From contig JANNMS010000029.1 in the NCBI GenBank assembly GCA_031398055.1, positions 1 to 64,000 of the forward strand: 64,000 nucleotides of DNA. Direction: 5' to 3'. Positions 8,692-16,315 of the stretch are shown here, piece after piece. The notes under the pieces are model-generated. The model did not search any database, was not told the origin of the DNA, and saw only the letters and a program-made list of their open reading frames with translations. The position numbers and the translations under genes were made by a program. Within the stretch, counting starts at the first letter, position 1, and the number at the start of each line of letters is the position of its first letter. This DNA comes from M3007 sp031398055 (lineage in GTDB: Bacteria; Bacteroidota; Bacteroidia; Chitinophagales; Saprospiraceae).

Positions 8692-9750
8692 ATGGCAAGT
8701 CCCTGTTTCAAAGACATCACCGGTTTTGACGACCGAAAAATCATGCTCGTCGGCATCCCGTTGGCCAGCTTGATGATTTCGCTGTTGCTTTTTGGCGAGC
8801 AGATTTTGGCTGGGCAGTGGCGATTTTTAGCCGTTTGTTTCCCGATGTCCTTGATTTACACCGCCGTTTATTGGTACGCACTTCGATTTTCTTATTCCCG
8901 TTTGACGCTGCGTTTCCCCGGCGTTGAAAATTTGTCGCGGCGGCTGGGCTGGATGTTTTTGGCTTTTTTGCTCGTGTTTTTGGCGGTTGATTTTTCGATG
9001 GACGCCATTTTCAAAGTGCTTTTGAAATATGGCAAAGACCACGAGCCGCCGTTTTTATTGACTTTCATTTCTTCGTTTTTGCTCTCGGCCTTGGTCATCG
9101 CAACTTACGAAGCCATCACTTTTTACCTGCGTTTGGAAAAATCGGAGGCCGAAAAATCCGAACTCGAAACGCACTACGTCCAATCGCAACTCGACAGCCT
9201 GCGAAACCAAGTGAACCCGCATTTTTTGTTCAATTCGTTGAATACGTTGGTTTACCTGATCCCCGAAAACCCCGAAAAAGCGGTCGGTTTCGTGCGGCAA
9301 TTGAGCAAAGTTTATCGCTACGTTTTGGAAAGCCGCGAGGCCAATTTGATTCCGTTGGCCGAAGAATTGGAGTTTTTGCAGTCCTATATTTTTCTCCAAA
9401 AAGAACGTTTTGGGGAAAATTTTCGGGTTGAAATGCCACAAATAACCAATTCCCCAATAACCAATCACCAAATTGTGCCCCTGACTTTGCAGATGCTTTT
9501 TGAAAATGCCATCAAACACAACATCATTTCGACGGAAAAACCATTGACCGTCGAAGTGTTTTTTGAAAAAGGGAAATTGGTGGTGCGCAACAATTTGCAG
9601 CCGAAAAATCAGGTCAGCGATTCGACCGGCGTCGGTCTCGAAAACATCCGAAACCGCTACCGGATTTTGAGTGGAAAAGAAGTGGAAACGATTGTTTCAC
9701 AGCAATTTTTTACCGTGCTGCTTCCAAATTTGACCAATCTTTCAAAATGA
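8692..9750 (+). CDS. LytS/YehU-type sensor histidine kinase
   Basis: A 352-residue membrane kinase of the His_kinase (PF06580) family. Four hydrophobic segments (about 18-36, 44-66, 86-112, 121-146) form a membrane sensor without a periplasmic domain, followed by a short charged linker. The phosphoacceptor histidine is H177 in NQVNPHFLFNSLNTL; the N-box is LLFENAIKHN-like (about 269-277) and the G-box GVGLENIRNRYRIL is near the C-terminus. Residues 251-260 (ITNSPITNHQ) come from a short repeat tract inserted before the conserved VPLTLQ motif. Its natural partner is the LytTR regulator 1.3 kb downstream. The start codon directly abuts the heptamer repeat, so no usual leader is visible. Confidence 0.9.
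   Translation: MASPCFKDITGFDDRKIMLVGIPLASLMISLLLFGEQILAGQWRFLAVCFPMSLIYTAVYWYALRFSYSRLTLRFPGVENLSRRLGWMFLAFLLVFLAVDFSMDAIFKVLLKYGKDHEPPFLLTFISSFLLSALVIATYEAITFYLRLEKSEAEKSELETHYVQSQLDSLRNQVNPHFLFNSLNTLVYLIPENPEKAVGFVRQLSKVYRYVLESREANLIPLAEELEFLQSYIFLQKERFGENFRVEMPQITNSPITNHQIVPLTLQMLFENAIKHNIISTEKPLTVEVFFEKGKLVVRNNLQPKNQVSDSTGVGLENIRNRYRILSGKEVETIVSQQFFTVLLPNLTNLSK
9440..9473 (+). repeat. In-frame aataaccaat-type tract inside kinase gene
   Basis: Two near-copies of aataaccaat/accaatcacc lie between the codons for EMPQ and VPLTLQ. The tract keeps the frame and falls in a loop before the N-box. Confidence 0.6.
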
Positions 9751-10373
9751 AAAAACTTCGCTGGTTTTTGTTTGTTTTTTTGGCCATCGCAATCGGTTTT
9801 TACCCAATCGTTTACTTTGTTTTTGACCCAAAATTTGGGCTGCTTTCCACAAAAAGCAGCGAATTGCTGGCCAGCCAATTCTACAATTTTGGGTTTTACA
9901 CCCACATCATTTTTGGCGGGATTGCTTTGTTGACCGGCTGGTCGCAGTTCAGCAAAACACTCCGGCAGCAAAATTTGAACCTGCACCGGACGCTGGGAAA
10001 AATTTACGTCGCGGCGGTTTTTTTGAGTTCGCTGGCCGGGATTTGCATCGCATTTCAGGCCACCGGCGGCTGGGTTTCGACTGTCGGTTTTCTGTGCCTC
10101 GGTGTTTTTTGGTTTTTTTCGACCGCAAAATCGTACCTCGCCATCCGGCAAAAACAAATCATCGAGCACGAAAAATGGATGATTTTCAGTTTTGCCGCCT
10201 GTTTTGCGGCCGTGACTTTGCGGATTTGGCTGCCATTTTTGATATTTTTGTTCGATGGTGAATTTGTCCCGGCGTACCGAATTGTGGCTTGGCTTTGCTG
10301 GGTTCCAAACTTGGTTTTTGCTTGGTTTTTTTACCACAATTCTTTGACCACAAAGACACATAAGAAAACATAA
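9747..10373 (+). CDS. DUF2306 membrane protein
   Basis: A 208-residue integral membrane protein with about six hydrophobic helices. The features of the DUF2306 family are visible: a helix ending in FYTHIIFGGIALLTGWSQF, an NLHRTLGKIYV motif, and a central HEKWMIFSFAACFAAVTLR segment. The family is of unknown function; conserved histidines in membrane helices hint at cofactor or metal binding. Its ATG overlaps the stop of the LytS kinase gene by four bases, so the two are translationally coupled. The last dozen residues (NSLTTKTHKKT) are read from the left arm of a hairpin repeat, which suggests the original C-terminus was replaced when the repeat inserted. Confidence 0.85.
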   Translation: MKKLRWFLFVFLAIAIGFYPIVYFVFDPKFGLLSTKSSELLASQFYNFGFYTHIIFGGIALLTGWSQFSKTLRQQNLNLHRTLGKIYVAAVFLSSLAGICIAFQATGGWVSTVGFLCLGVFWFFSTAKSYLAIRQKQIIEHEKWMIFSFAACFAAVTLRIWLPFLIFLFDGEFVPAYRIVAWLCWVPNLVFAWFFYHNSLTTKTHKKT

Positions 10374-10427
10374 GTTTTTGATTTTTAAAGACTTATGTTT
10401 TATTATGTGTCTTTGTGGTCAAAGAAT
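10339..10427. repeat. Long hairpin A, 36-bp arms, 17-nt loop
   Basis: Arms 10339-10374 and 10392-10427 differ at one position and enclose a 17-nt loop (tttttgatttttaaaga). The whole unit is repeated in inverted orientation at 10930-11010, where the loop is the exact reverse complement. It overlaps the 3' end of the DUF2306 gene and lies 11 bp from the stop of the GxxExxY gene. Confidence 0.9.
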
Positions 10428-10437
10428 GGTCGAAAAA

Positions 10438-10854
10438 TTAGGCCTCGGGCAATTCTGTAAAATACTCATTTACGAAAGTTTTTGTGCCTTCGTGATACAG
10501 GCTCTGGACATAAAAATTGAAAAGGATTCCTTTCGGCCTCTGCAAATGTTTCATGTAAGACATCAAAGTTGCTTCGTGGACTGGTAGCAATGCCTTGACA
10601 ACTTTGAGTTCGCAGACAATCAAATCTTCGACAAGCACATCCAAACGGAGTTCGGTGTCCAAAATTTCGCCTTTGTAATCAATCAGAATGCGTTGTTGTC
10701 GGGCAGATTTGAAGCCACGCAGTGCCAATTCTTTTATGAATGCCGCTTCGTAACCTGATTCCAACAATCCTGGGCCGAGAATTTTGTGTACTTCAATGGC
10801 TGCTCCGACAATTTTGTAAGTGAGGTCGTTGACATACTTTTTGGTAATAATCAT
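10438..10854 (-). CDS. GxxExxY family protein (PD-(D/E)XK-like)
   Basis: A 138-residue protein of the GxxExxY family (PDDEXK_3). The name motif is seen as GPGLLESGYEAAF at about residues 27-39. The nuclease-like core follows: LRLDVLVEDLIVCELKVV gives the D...ExK pattern, and HEATLMSYMKHLQRPKGILFNF completes the fold. The family is predicted to have a restriction-endonuclease fold, but its biological role is unknown. The gene is on the opposite strand to its neighbours and is bracketed by inverted hairpins, so it looks like an insertion in the LytS-LytTR locus. An intact, full-length family member. Confidence 0.9.
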   Translation of the reverse strand: MIITKKYVNDLTYKIVGAAIEVHKILGPGLLESGYEAAFIKELALRGFKSARQQRILIDYKGEILDTELRLDVLVEDLIVCELKVVKALLPVHEATLMSYMKHLQRPKGILFNFYVQSLYHEGTKTFVNEYFTELPEA

Positions 10855-10929
10855 AGTAAAAAATTGAGGGACAATTTTACCACAATCTGGTTATTCCAAA
10901 CAAATAATTGTTTTAACCATTTTACCACC

Positions 10930-11010
10930 ATTCTTTGACCACAAAGGCACATAAGAAAACATAAGTCTTTAAAAATCAAAAACATATGTTTTCTTATGTG
11001 TCTTTGTGGT
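10930..11010. repeat. Long hairpin B, inverted copy of hairpin A
   Basis: Arms 10938-10963 and 10985-11010 pair with one mismatch. Read in reverse complement it matches hairpin A over about 80 bp, including the loop. It ends 8 bp before the LytTR start codon, so it replaces the expected leader of that gene. Confidence 0.9.
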
Positions 11011-11018
11011 AAAAATTT

Positions 11019-11768
11019 ATGATGAAAATCCTGCTCGTCGAAGACGAAATCCCCGCCGCCCGCCAACTCCAAAAAATCCTCACCGCCGCCCGACCCGCGT
11101 GGCACGTCGCCGATGTTTTGGATTCCGTTTCGGGTGCGGTTCGGTGGCTGAAAAATTTTCCCACGCCCGACCTGATTTTTATGGATATCCAAATTGCCGA
11201 TGGCCTGAGTTTCGATATTTTTCGGCAGGTCGAAATCGCGTCGCCCGTCATTTTCACGACCGCGTTTGATAATTATGCCGTGCAGGCTTTCAAAGTTAAC
11301 GCGATCGATTACCTTTTGAAACCTGTCGAACCGGAAGAATTGGAAAATGCGATTTTGAAATTTGAAAAAAACGCCGCTCCTGCCCTCCCCGATTTCGCCC
11401 ACCTCGCCCGTTTTTTTGAAAAACCACGCTGGAAAGAACGTTTTTTGATAAAAACCGGGCAGAATTTTACCTTTTTGCAAACTTCGGAAATCGCGTGGTT
11501 TGCCTCGTCCGACGGATTGACGCAGGCCGGCGTGTTTTCAGGAAAAAAACATTTCGTGGATTCAACGCTCGACGAACTCGAACGCTCGCTCGACCCGGCG
11601 CGGTTTTTTCGCGTCTCGCGCAACTTGATTGTCTCGCCGGAAAGCATCCGAAAAATCTCGAATCATTTCAACGGCAGGTTGAAATTGGATTTGCAGCCCG
11701 TGCCGGACGGGGAAATTTTCGTGAGCCGGGAGCGGGTCGGGGATTTTAAAACTTGGTTGGGCGGCTGA
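11019..11768 (+). CDS. LytTR-family response regulator
   Basis: A 249-residue regulator. The receiver domain (about 1-120) has acidic residues in LLVEDE, the phosphorylation aspartate D56 in LIFMDIQIADG, and the conserved lysine in DYLLKPVEPEEL. The LytTR DNA-binding domain (about 140-245) contains FLIKTGQNFTFLQTSEIAWF, the DSTLDELERSL segment and FFRVSRNLIVSPESI. It is the expected partner of the LytS-type kinase upstream; in most Bacteroidota the two genes are adjacent, whereas here a DUF2306 gene and a GxxExxY cassette intervene. Two successive ATG codons are possible starts; the first is used here. Targets cannot be predicted. Confidence 0.92.
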   Translation: MMKILLVEDEIPAARQLQKILTAARPAWHVADVLDSVSGAVRWLKNFPTPDLIFMDIQIADGLSFDIFRQVEIASPVIFTTAFDNYAVQAFKVNAIDYLLKPVEPEELENAILKFEKNAAPALPDFAHLARFFEKPRWKERFLIKTGQNFTFLQTSEIAWFASSDGLTQAGVFSGKKHFVDSTLDELERSLDPARFFRVSRNLIVSPESIRKISNHFNGRLKLDLQPVPDGEIFVSRERVGDFKTWLGG

Positions 11769-11785
11769 TTTTTTTCCCAAATTTT

Positions 11786-11793
11786 TACTTTTG
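11786..11793 (+). promoter_or_regulatory. Candidate -7 box TACTTTTG
   Basis: Matches the Bacteroidota TAnnTTTG element but lies only three bases before the DUF1801 ATG, which would give a leaderless transcript or mean that the match is fortuitous. Confidence 0.3.
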
Positions 11794-11796
11794 GCC

Positions 11797-12237
11797 ATGC
11801 AAAAAGAAAAGAAAAAAATGCAGTCCGTCGACTTCCGAAATGTACGCGAACTGCTTGATTTTTTGCCCGACGATCAACTTGAAATCGTCGAACGGCTCCG
11901 CGAAATCATTTTCAAGTGCCTGCCCGAAATCGAAGAACGGCTCTCGTTCAACGTCCCTTTTTTCAAAAAACATGGCGATGTTTTTTTCATCTGGCCCGGA
12001 GCGGTTCCGTGGGGCTCGAAAAATTGGCCGGGCGTGGAATTTGGTTTTTCGCACGGCAATTTATTGGCCGACCGTGCCCAGTTTTTGGAGCACGGCCAGC
12101 GAAAACAGGTTTTTTCAAAACGTTTTTTTTCGGTAAATGAAATCCCGGACGACTTGCTGCGTGCCTATATTTTCGAGGCAACCGAAATTGACGAGATGCT
12201 TTTTATGGAAAAAATGAAAAGGAAAAGGCGAAAATGA
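11797..12237 (+). CDS. DUF1801 (YdhG-like) protein
   Basis: A soluble protein of 146 residues of the DUF1801/YdhG family, a small alpha/beta fold of unknown function related to yeast frataxin-like proteins. The family pattern is visible: VRELLDFLPDDQLEIVERLREII, the EERLSFNVPFFKKHGDVFFIWP strand pair, and the WPGVEFGFSHGNLL segment near residue 80. The lysine-rich tail (KMKRKRRK) may bind nucleic acid or be disordered. An upstream TTG in the same frame is possible, but the ATG is preferred. It sits 28 bp after the LytTR gene and may be cotranscribed. No catalytic residues are known. Confidence 0.75.
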   Translation: MQKEKKKMQSVDFRNVRELLDFLPDDQLEIVERLREIIFKCLPEIEERLSFNVPFFKKHGDVFFIWPGAVPWGSKNWPGVEFGFSHGNLLADRAQFLEHGQRKQVFSKRFFSVNEIPDDLLRAYIFEATEIDEMLFMEKMKRKRRK

Positions 12238-12243
12238 ACGGTT

Positions 12244-13968
12244 TTATTTTTTCAAAAACACCCGCCCACTTGCCTCACCGCCGACCAAAATTTTACAAAA
12301 AAACAAACCTGCCGATAAATTTTTGACCGGCATGGCGACCTGGTTTTGCCCCGCCGCCAGCGCATTTTCTCCCCGCAAAACCGAGCGACCCGCGAGGTCA
12401 AAAATTTCAAAAATCAAATCTTTTTCAGTTTCGGTTTTCACGTCAATCCAAACAAAATCGGTGGCTGGGTTTGGGTAAAAATTGATTTCGGTGGCCGCGC
12501 CGCTGCCCGAAATTTTTTCCAAAAAATTCAAATCCGCCGAGCGAATTGATTCAAAATCATAGATTTCCGGGCGAATCCGCTCCGTTTTCAACCAAATTGA
12601 TTTTGACAAATCGGCAGCCGGTTTTGAAAAACCCGAATTTTCCGAGTTTGAAAATGGGCAGTTTTGCGACCCGCCGAGCGAGTTTGCATTTCTAATTTTT
12701 AGATAAAAAACAGGTTGCCGCGCTTCGATTTCCAGCGGTTTTTCACTCGTCCAACTGATTGAAAATGTGCCGTCGCCCGCATTTTTGTAAAAATTTTCCG
12801 CCGAAATATTGGCCGAGCCGGGCAAGATATTTTCCAAAAAAACTTGGTTTGGGTCGGTTTGAAATTCAAATTGAAAACCGTCGAGCCGTGTTTTTTCATT
12901 TAAAAAAATGGGGACGATGGCCGTTTCGCCTGCCGCCAATTTTTGGTTTTCGATAAAAAAGGAAAGTGGTTCGCGGTCGTCGGCCTCGTTGGAAAAAGCG
13001 GGCGTCGCGGAGTTGTTCAAATCGCCGATTTTCATGCCGATGAAACCGCTGCATGCCGATTGCAAGTCATAAAGCATCTTTGATTCCGGAAAAACAGCAG
13101 AAAATGGATTGTTTAAATTCGGAAAAATGTATCCGTTGTGGACAAATCGCCAGGAGGTATTATTCGGCAGCTCGGTGTAAATTCCAAGAACCAATTTTCG
13201 CAATTCGACGATGTCGTTGGTCGTGATAGAACCCGAACGGTTGACATCCGCCGCGATTTGTTGGTACGGCGAAGTCATTGGTTTTACGCCCAAAATATGG
13301 CGCGACAAGGTCAGCAAATCGTAAGTCGTCACCCCGTTCAATAGGTGGTCATCTTTGACTGGCGTAAAAATGCTGCTGGCATTCATCGGAAGTACACCCG
13401 GAGGAATCAGGCAACCAAAAGTATCGATTGAAGCCGCTGGAAACAAGGGTGGCAAAACTGGATTTCCGTTCGAAATTTCAATCGTCGCGTTTTTTATGCG
13501 CTGGCCAGTGACCGTTTTCAGGCAAATGCCCTGCGAAATGGAGTTGCCAAAGTTGTCGCAACTGTTGGAGGTATTGGAAATAAATATGGAGGCTTCGCAA
13601 AAACTTGTTTTGCCAGCCGGGTTTTTGACCCATAATTCAATGGTTTGAAATCCCCCATCTCTACTTATAAAACTCACCCCAGGAATCGGATTGCCCTGTG
13701 CGTCGAGCGGAAAATTGTAACCCGTGCATCTTTTTCGGATGGAAATGGTGAGGTCATCAGGCGAAAAATTATCGTCTTCAACATGGTCTAAAAAATCAGC
13801 CGCCCAAATGGTCAAAAAACAAGGCCAATCTAAATTTACACTGGGGATGTTTTTACAAAAAATCCGCGGCACACTGTCCGACCCAACATTTTCAAACGTT
13901 TTCGCAGCAAGATTTTTTGAAAAAAACAAACTCACCACGACGGCGAGACAGCAGGTAAAACTTTTCAT
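12244..13968 (-). CDS. T9SS protein with dockerin-like and cohesin-like domains
   Basis: A secreted protein of 574 residues. The signal peptide (about 1-22, NLAAKT) sets the start. A beta-rich domain (about 35-200) is followed by a dockerin-type pair of calcium-binding-like loops (about 206-264: TTYDLLTLSRHILG and DVNRSGSITTNDIVELRKLVLG) plus a GDLNNS loop near 315. Residues about 334-428 resemble a cohesin-like beta-sandwich (IENQKLAAGETAIVPIFL, LDGFQFEFQTDP, ISWTSEKPLEI, PVFYLKIRN). The C-terminus (about 496-574: FYPNPATDFVWIDV, DLAGRSVLRG, LSAGLFFCKI) is a T9SS sorting domain. Having both halves of a cohesin-dockerin pair in one chain suggests self-assembly or binding to similar proteins (inference). 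No enzymatic domain is seen. Confidence 0.85.
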   Translation of the reverse strand: MKSFTCCLAVVVSLFFSKNLAAKTFENVGSDSVPRIFCKNIPSVNLDWPCFLTIWAADFLDHVEDDNFSPDDLTISIRKRCTGYNFPLDAQGNPIPGVSFISRDGGFQTIELWVKNPAGKTSFCEASIFISNTSNSCDNFGNSISQGICLKTVTGQRIKNATIEISNGNPVLPPLFPAASIDTFGCLIPPGVLPMNASSIFTPVKDDHLLNGVTTYDLLTLSRHILGVKPMTSPYQQIAADVNRSGSITTNDIVELRKLVLGIYTELPNNTSWRFVHNGYIFPNLNNPFSAVFPESKMLYDLQSACSGFIGMKIGDLNNSATPAFSNEADDREPLSFFIENQKLAAGETAIVPIFLNEKTRLDGFQFEFQTDPNQVFLENILPGSANISAENFYKNAGDGTFSISWTSEKPLEIEARQPVFYLKIRNANSLGGSQNCPFSNSENSGFSKPAADLSKSIWLKTERIRPEIYDFESIRSADLNFLEKISGSGAATEINFYPNPATDFVWIDVKTETEKDLIFEIFDLAGRSVLRGENALAAGQNQVAMPVKNLSAGLFFCKILVGGEASGRVFLKK

Positions 13969-14047
13969 TTTGAGATTATTTTTTGTGAAAGTACTGGAAA
14001 AACGGGAGGCGGGCAGTTTTTTAAATACGCAATCCGAGTGTTTTGGG

Positions 14048-14147
14048 TTGGTGAAAAAGGCATTTTTAAAAAAATGTCTTTTCTTTCTCGTGTATTTGAG
14101 ATTGGTGAAAAAGGCATTTTTCAAAAAATGCCCTTTATTTTGCCTAA
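14048..14147. repeat. 54-bp tandem repeat with internal palindromes
   Basis: Two copies beginning ttggtgaaaaaggcattttt at 14048 and 14102 each carry a palindrome of the form aaaggcattttt-n-aaaaaatgcctt. They occupy the divergent gap between the cohesin/dockerin-like gene and the NTF2-like gene, so they may be paired regulatory sites or a recent duplication of a hairpin element. Confidence 0.7.
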
Positions 14148-14157
14148 AAAATAAGTG

Positions 14158-14748
14158 ATGAAAAATAAAAATTTCCACTTCGCCACCATTTGCCTATCCA
14201 TTTTTTGCCTCTCGGCAAATTTTTCCACCGCGCAAAATACCCCGACTGACACCCTGCCGCCCAACCCAAATTTGGCCGCATTTTTTCAAAAAATAAACGC
14301 CGACATCTGGCTGCCGTTTTCGGAATCGTACGCCGAAAATAGTGTTGAAAAATACGCCGCCCTGCACTCTGCAGATTTTATCCGGGTCTCTGGCGGGGCG
14401 AATTCGAGCATCTCAAATTTGGAAAATTACATCGCCCAGAGCCGTGTCCATTTTGGAAATAACCAAACCGAGGGGCGCAAAATCCGCATCGAATTCCGGT
14501 TTCTCGAACGCATCGCCAACGACTCGACGGCCAGCGAACGCGGCATTTACCATTACATTTCCGAGGATAAAGTGGGCAAAATATGGGATGGCTACGGAAA
14601 ATTCCATGTCATCGAACGTATCGAAAATGGCCAGTGGAAAATTTTGGTAGATTACGATTCCGACGAAAACAAAACCATCGGGCAAGACGATTGGGACGCG
14701 GCTTTTGGGCTGGAATATTGGGGGATTTTGCCAAAATCGAGGGGGTAA
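14158..14748 (+). CDS. Secreted NTF2/SnoaL-like (DUF4440-type) protein
   Basis: A 196-residue exported protein. A signal peptide (about 1-23, FSTAQ) precedes a cone-shaped alpha+beta domain of the NTF2/SnoaL superfamily: an N-terminal helix with the SYAENSVEKYAALHSADFIRVSG segment, then strands ending in GYGKFHVIERIENGQWKI, typical of DUF4440-like proteins. Members are steroid-isomerase-like ligand binders, but most bacterial ones are uncharacterised. The ATG at the start was preferred over a GTG one codon upstream. It is divergent from the cohesin/dockerin-like protein gene across a tandem hairpin. The substrate is not predictable. Confidence 0.75.
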   Translation: MKNKNFHFATICLSIFCLSANFSTAQNTPTDTLPPNPNLAAFFQKINADIWLPFSESYAENSVEKYAALHSADFIRVSGGANSSISNLENYIAQSRVHFGNNQTEGRKIRIEFRFLERIANDSTASERGIYHYISEDKVGKIWDGYGKFHVIERIENGQWKILVDYDSDENKTIGQDDWDAAFGLEYWGILPKSRG

Positions 14749-14867
14749 AAAGGTTAAAAATTGGTGCCACAAAATGCCGTTTCGGGCATATTTTTAGAAA
14801 AATTTTCAGCAAATTTCAATCGTAAAAAAATCACGGAACGGAGTTCCGGTTTACAATTTTCAAAAAA

Positions 14868-15239
14868 ATGGAAAAAAAAGACTGGCTCGCCTGGTTTGAA
14901 ATCCCGGTTTCCGACCTCGCCCGGGCGCAAAAATTTTACGAAACCATTTTCGAAACGCAGCTCCAATTCGCGGATTTGGGCATTTTGAAAATGAGCATTT
15001 TTCCCCACAATTTCAGCGGCGGCGCACTGGTTTTGCACCCCGATTGGTATTTTCCGTCGGAGCGCGGCGTTTTGATTTACATGAATGCCAACCCGGATTT
15101 GAACCACGTTTTGGAAAAAATACCTGCCGCCGGGGGCGCAATCGTCATTCCAAAAAAGCAGATTTCGCCGGAGCATGGTTTCATGGCCGTTTTCAACGAC
15201 ACGGAAGGCAACCGCGTGGCATTGCATTCGATGGATTGA
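14868..15239 (+). CDS. VOC (glyoxalase-fold) family protein
   Basis: A cytoplasmic protein of 123 residues in the vicinal-oxygen-chelate fold. The N-terminal module opens with WFEIPVSDLARAQKFYETIF, the classic beta-alpha start of this family, and the C-terminal module ends GFMAVFNDTEGNRVALHSM, which contains the usual glutamate-for-metal position region (FxDTEGNRVALHS). Related bacterial proteins are often labelled glyoxalase/bleomycin-resistance/extradiol dioxygenase; the true reaction is unknown. It lies 17 bp upstream of the YitT-family gene and the two may be cotranscribed. Confidence 0.88.
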   Translation: MEKKDWLAWFEIPVSDLARAQKFYETIFETQLQFADLGILKMSIFPHNFSGGALVLHPDWYFPSERGVLIYMNANPDLNHVLEKIPAAGGAIVIPKKQISPEHGFMAVFNDTEGNRVALHSMD

Positions 15240-15256
15240 AAAAATTTAAAAAACCG

Positions 15257-16243
15257 ATGAATAAAATCCTGTCCAAAATCATCATCGAAGCGGTGTTGCG
15301 CTACAAAAAAACGCAACCAGATGGTGCCAAAAAATCAAACGAGTACAGCAAATATCAACTCGCGCGTGGCTGGATAGAACTCAAAATCTCCATTTGGCGG
15401 CTTTTCAAAGACCTGATTTTGATTACAGTGGGCATTTTTTCAGCCGGTTTTGGGCTGAAAGGTTTTCTGTTGCCAAACGGTTTTGTGGACGGCGGCGCGA
15501 CCGGCATCGCACTTTTGGCCACCAAAGTGATGAACTGGCCATTGTGGTTGCTTCTGGTTTTGGTGAATATTCCGTTTGTTTTGCTCGGAAATCGGGTGAT
15601 TGATTGGCAATTTGCTGCAAAAACTGCCCTCGCGATTGCCGGATTGGCCATGGTCACGGCACTGGTTTCGTTCCCGGTCGTGACCCATGAAAAAGTTTTG
15701 GTGGCCGTTTTCGGCGGTTTTTTGTTGGGCACAGGAATTGGTTTGGCGGTGCGCGGCGGCGCGGTGATTGACGGCACGGAAGTTTTGGCAATTTTTCTGG
15801 GTCGGCTCACCGGCTTGACGATGGGCGATGTCATTTTGGCTTTGAACATTGTCATTTTTTCGGTTGCTGCCTATTTGTTGGGCATGGAAATGGCGATGTA
15901 TTCCGTTTTGACTTATTTATCGGCAGCAAAAACAGTGGATTTCATCGTCGAAGGCATCGAAGAATATGTCGGGATGACCATCATATCTCCCAAAAGCAAG
16001 CAGATAAAATGGATGATTGTTGATAAATTCGGGCGCGGCGTCACGGTGTATTCTGGCAAAAAAGGCATCGGAAAAAGTGGCCAAAAAGAGGATATCGACA
16101 TTCTTTTCACCGTCATCACGCGATTGGAAGTGGGCAGGATGCAGGCTGAAATCGATAAAATCGACCCAAATGCTTTTGTCGTCCGGCATTCGATTCAGGA
16201 CACGCGCGGAGGAATGATTAAAAAAAGGCGGCTGGCACATTGA
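15257..16243 (+). CDS. YitT family (DUF161/DUF2179) membrane protein
   Basis: A 328-residue inner-membrane protein. After a charged N-terminal stretch there are five or six hydrophobic helices (about 50-225) with the YitT_membrane signatures AGFGLKGFLLPNGFVDGG and LGTGIGLAVRGGAVIDGTEVLAI. The C-terminal cytosolic domain (about 240-325) is DUF2179, with the GRGVTVYSGKKG motif and IDILFTVITRLEV. The family is widespread and probably transports or senses a small solute, but no substrate is agreed. The longer upstream frame overlaps the VOC gene and is rejected; the ATG is 17 bp after that gene's stop. Confidence 0.9.
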   Translation: MNKILSKIIIEAVLRYKKTQPDGAKKSNEYSKYQLARGWIELKISIWRLFKDLILITVGIFSAGFGLKGFLLPNGFVDGGATGIALLATKVMNWPLWLLLVLVNIPFVLLGNRVIDWQFAAKTALAIAGLAMVTALVSFPVVTHEKVLVAVFGGFLLGTGIGLAVRGGAVIDGTEVLAIFLGRLTGLTMGDVILALNIVIFSVAAYLLGMEMAMYSVLTYLSAAKTVDFIVEGIEEYVGMTIISPKSKQIKWMIVDKFGRGVTVYSGKKGIGKSGQKEDIDILFTVITRLEVGRMQAEIDKIDPNAFVVRHSIQDTRGGMIKKRRLAH

Positions 16244-16315
16244 TTTTTGGAATGAAAACACAAAATTTCTGAACGTTTTTGCGTTTTCCAAACTCACCAA
16301 ACCCACAAATTTGCC

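Larger units (their letters stand above)
10339..11010. mobile_element. Putative hairpin-flanked GxxExxY cassette
   Basis: A unit of about 670 bp made of one GxxExxY gene enclosed by inverted copies of an about 80-bp hairpin that match at all but a few positions. It lies between a DUF2306 gene and a LytTR gene that probably belonged to one kinase/regulator locus, which suggests insertion. No transposase is present, so any mobility would have to be non-autonomous. Calling it a mobile element is an inference. Confidence 0.45.

Noticed and set aside
10378..10587. Small plus-strand frame of 69 codons
   Set aside because: Begins in hairpin A and runs antisense to the GxxExxY gene.
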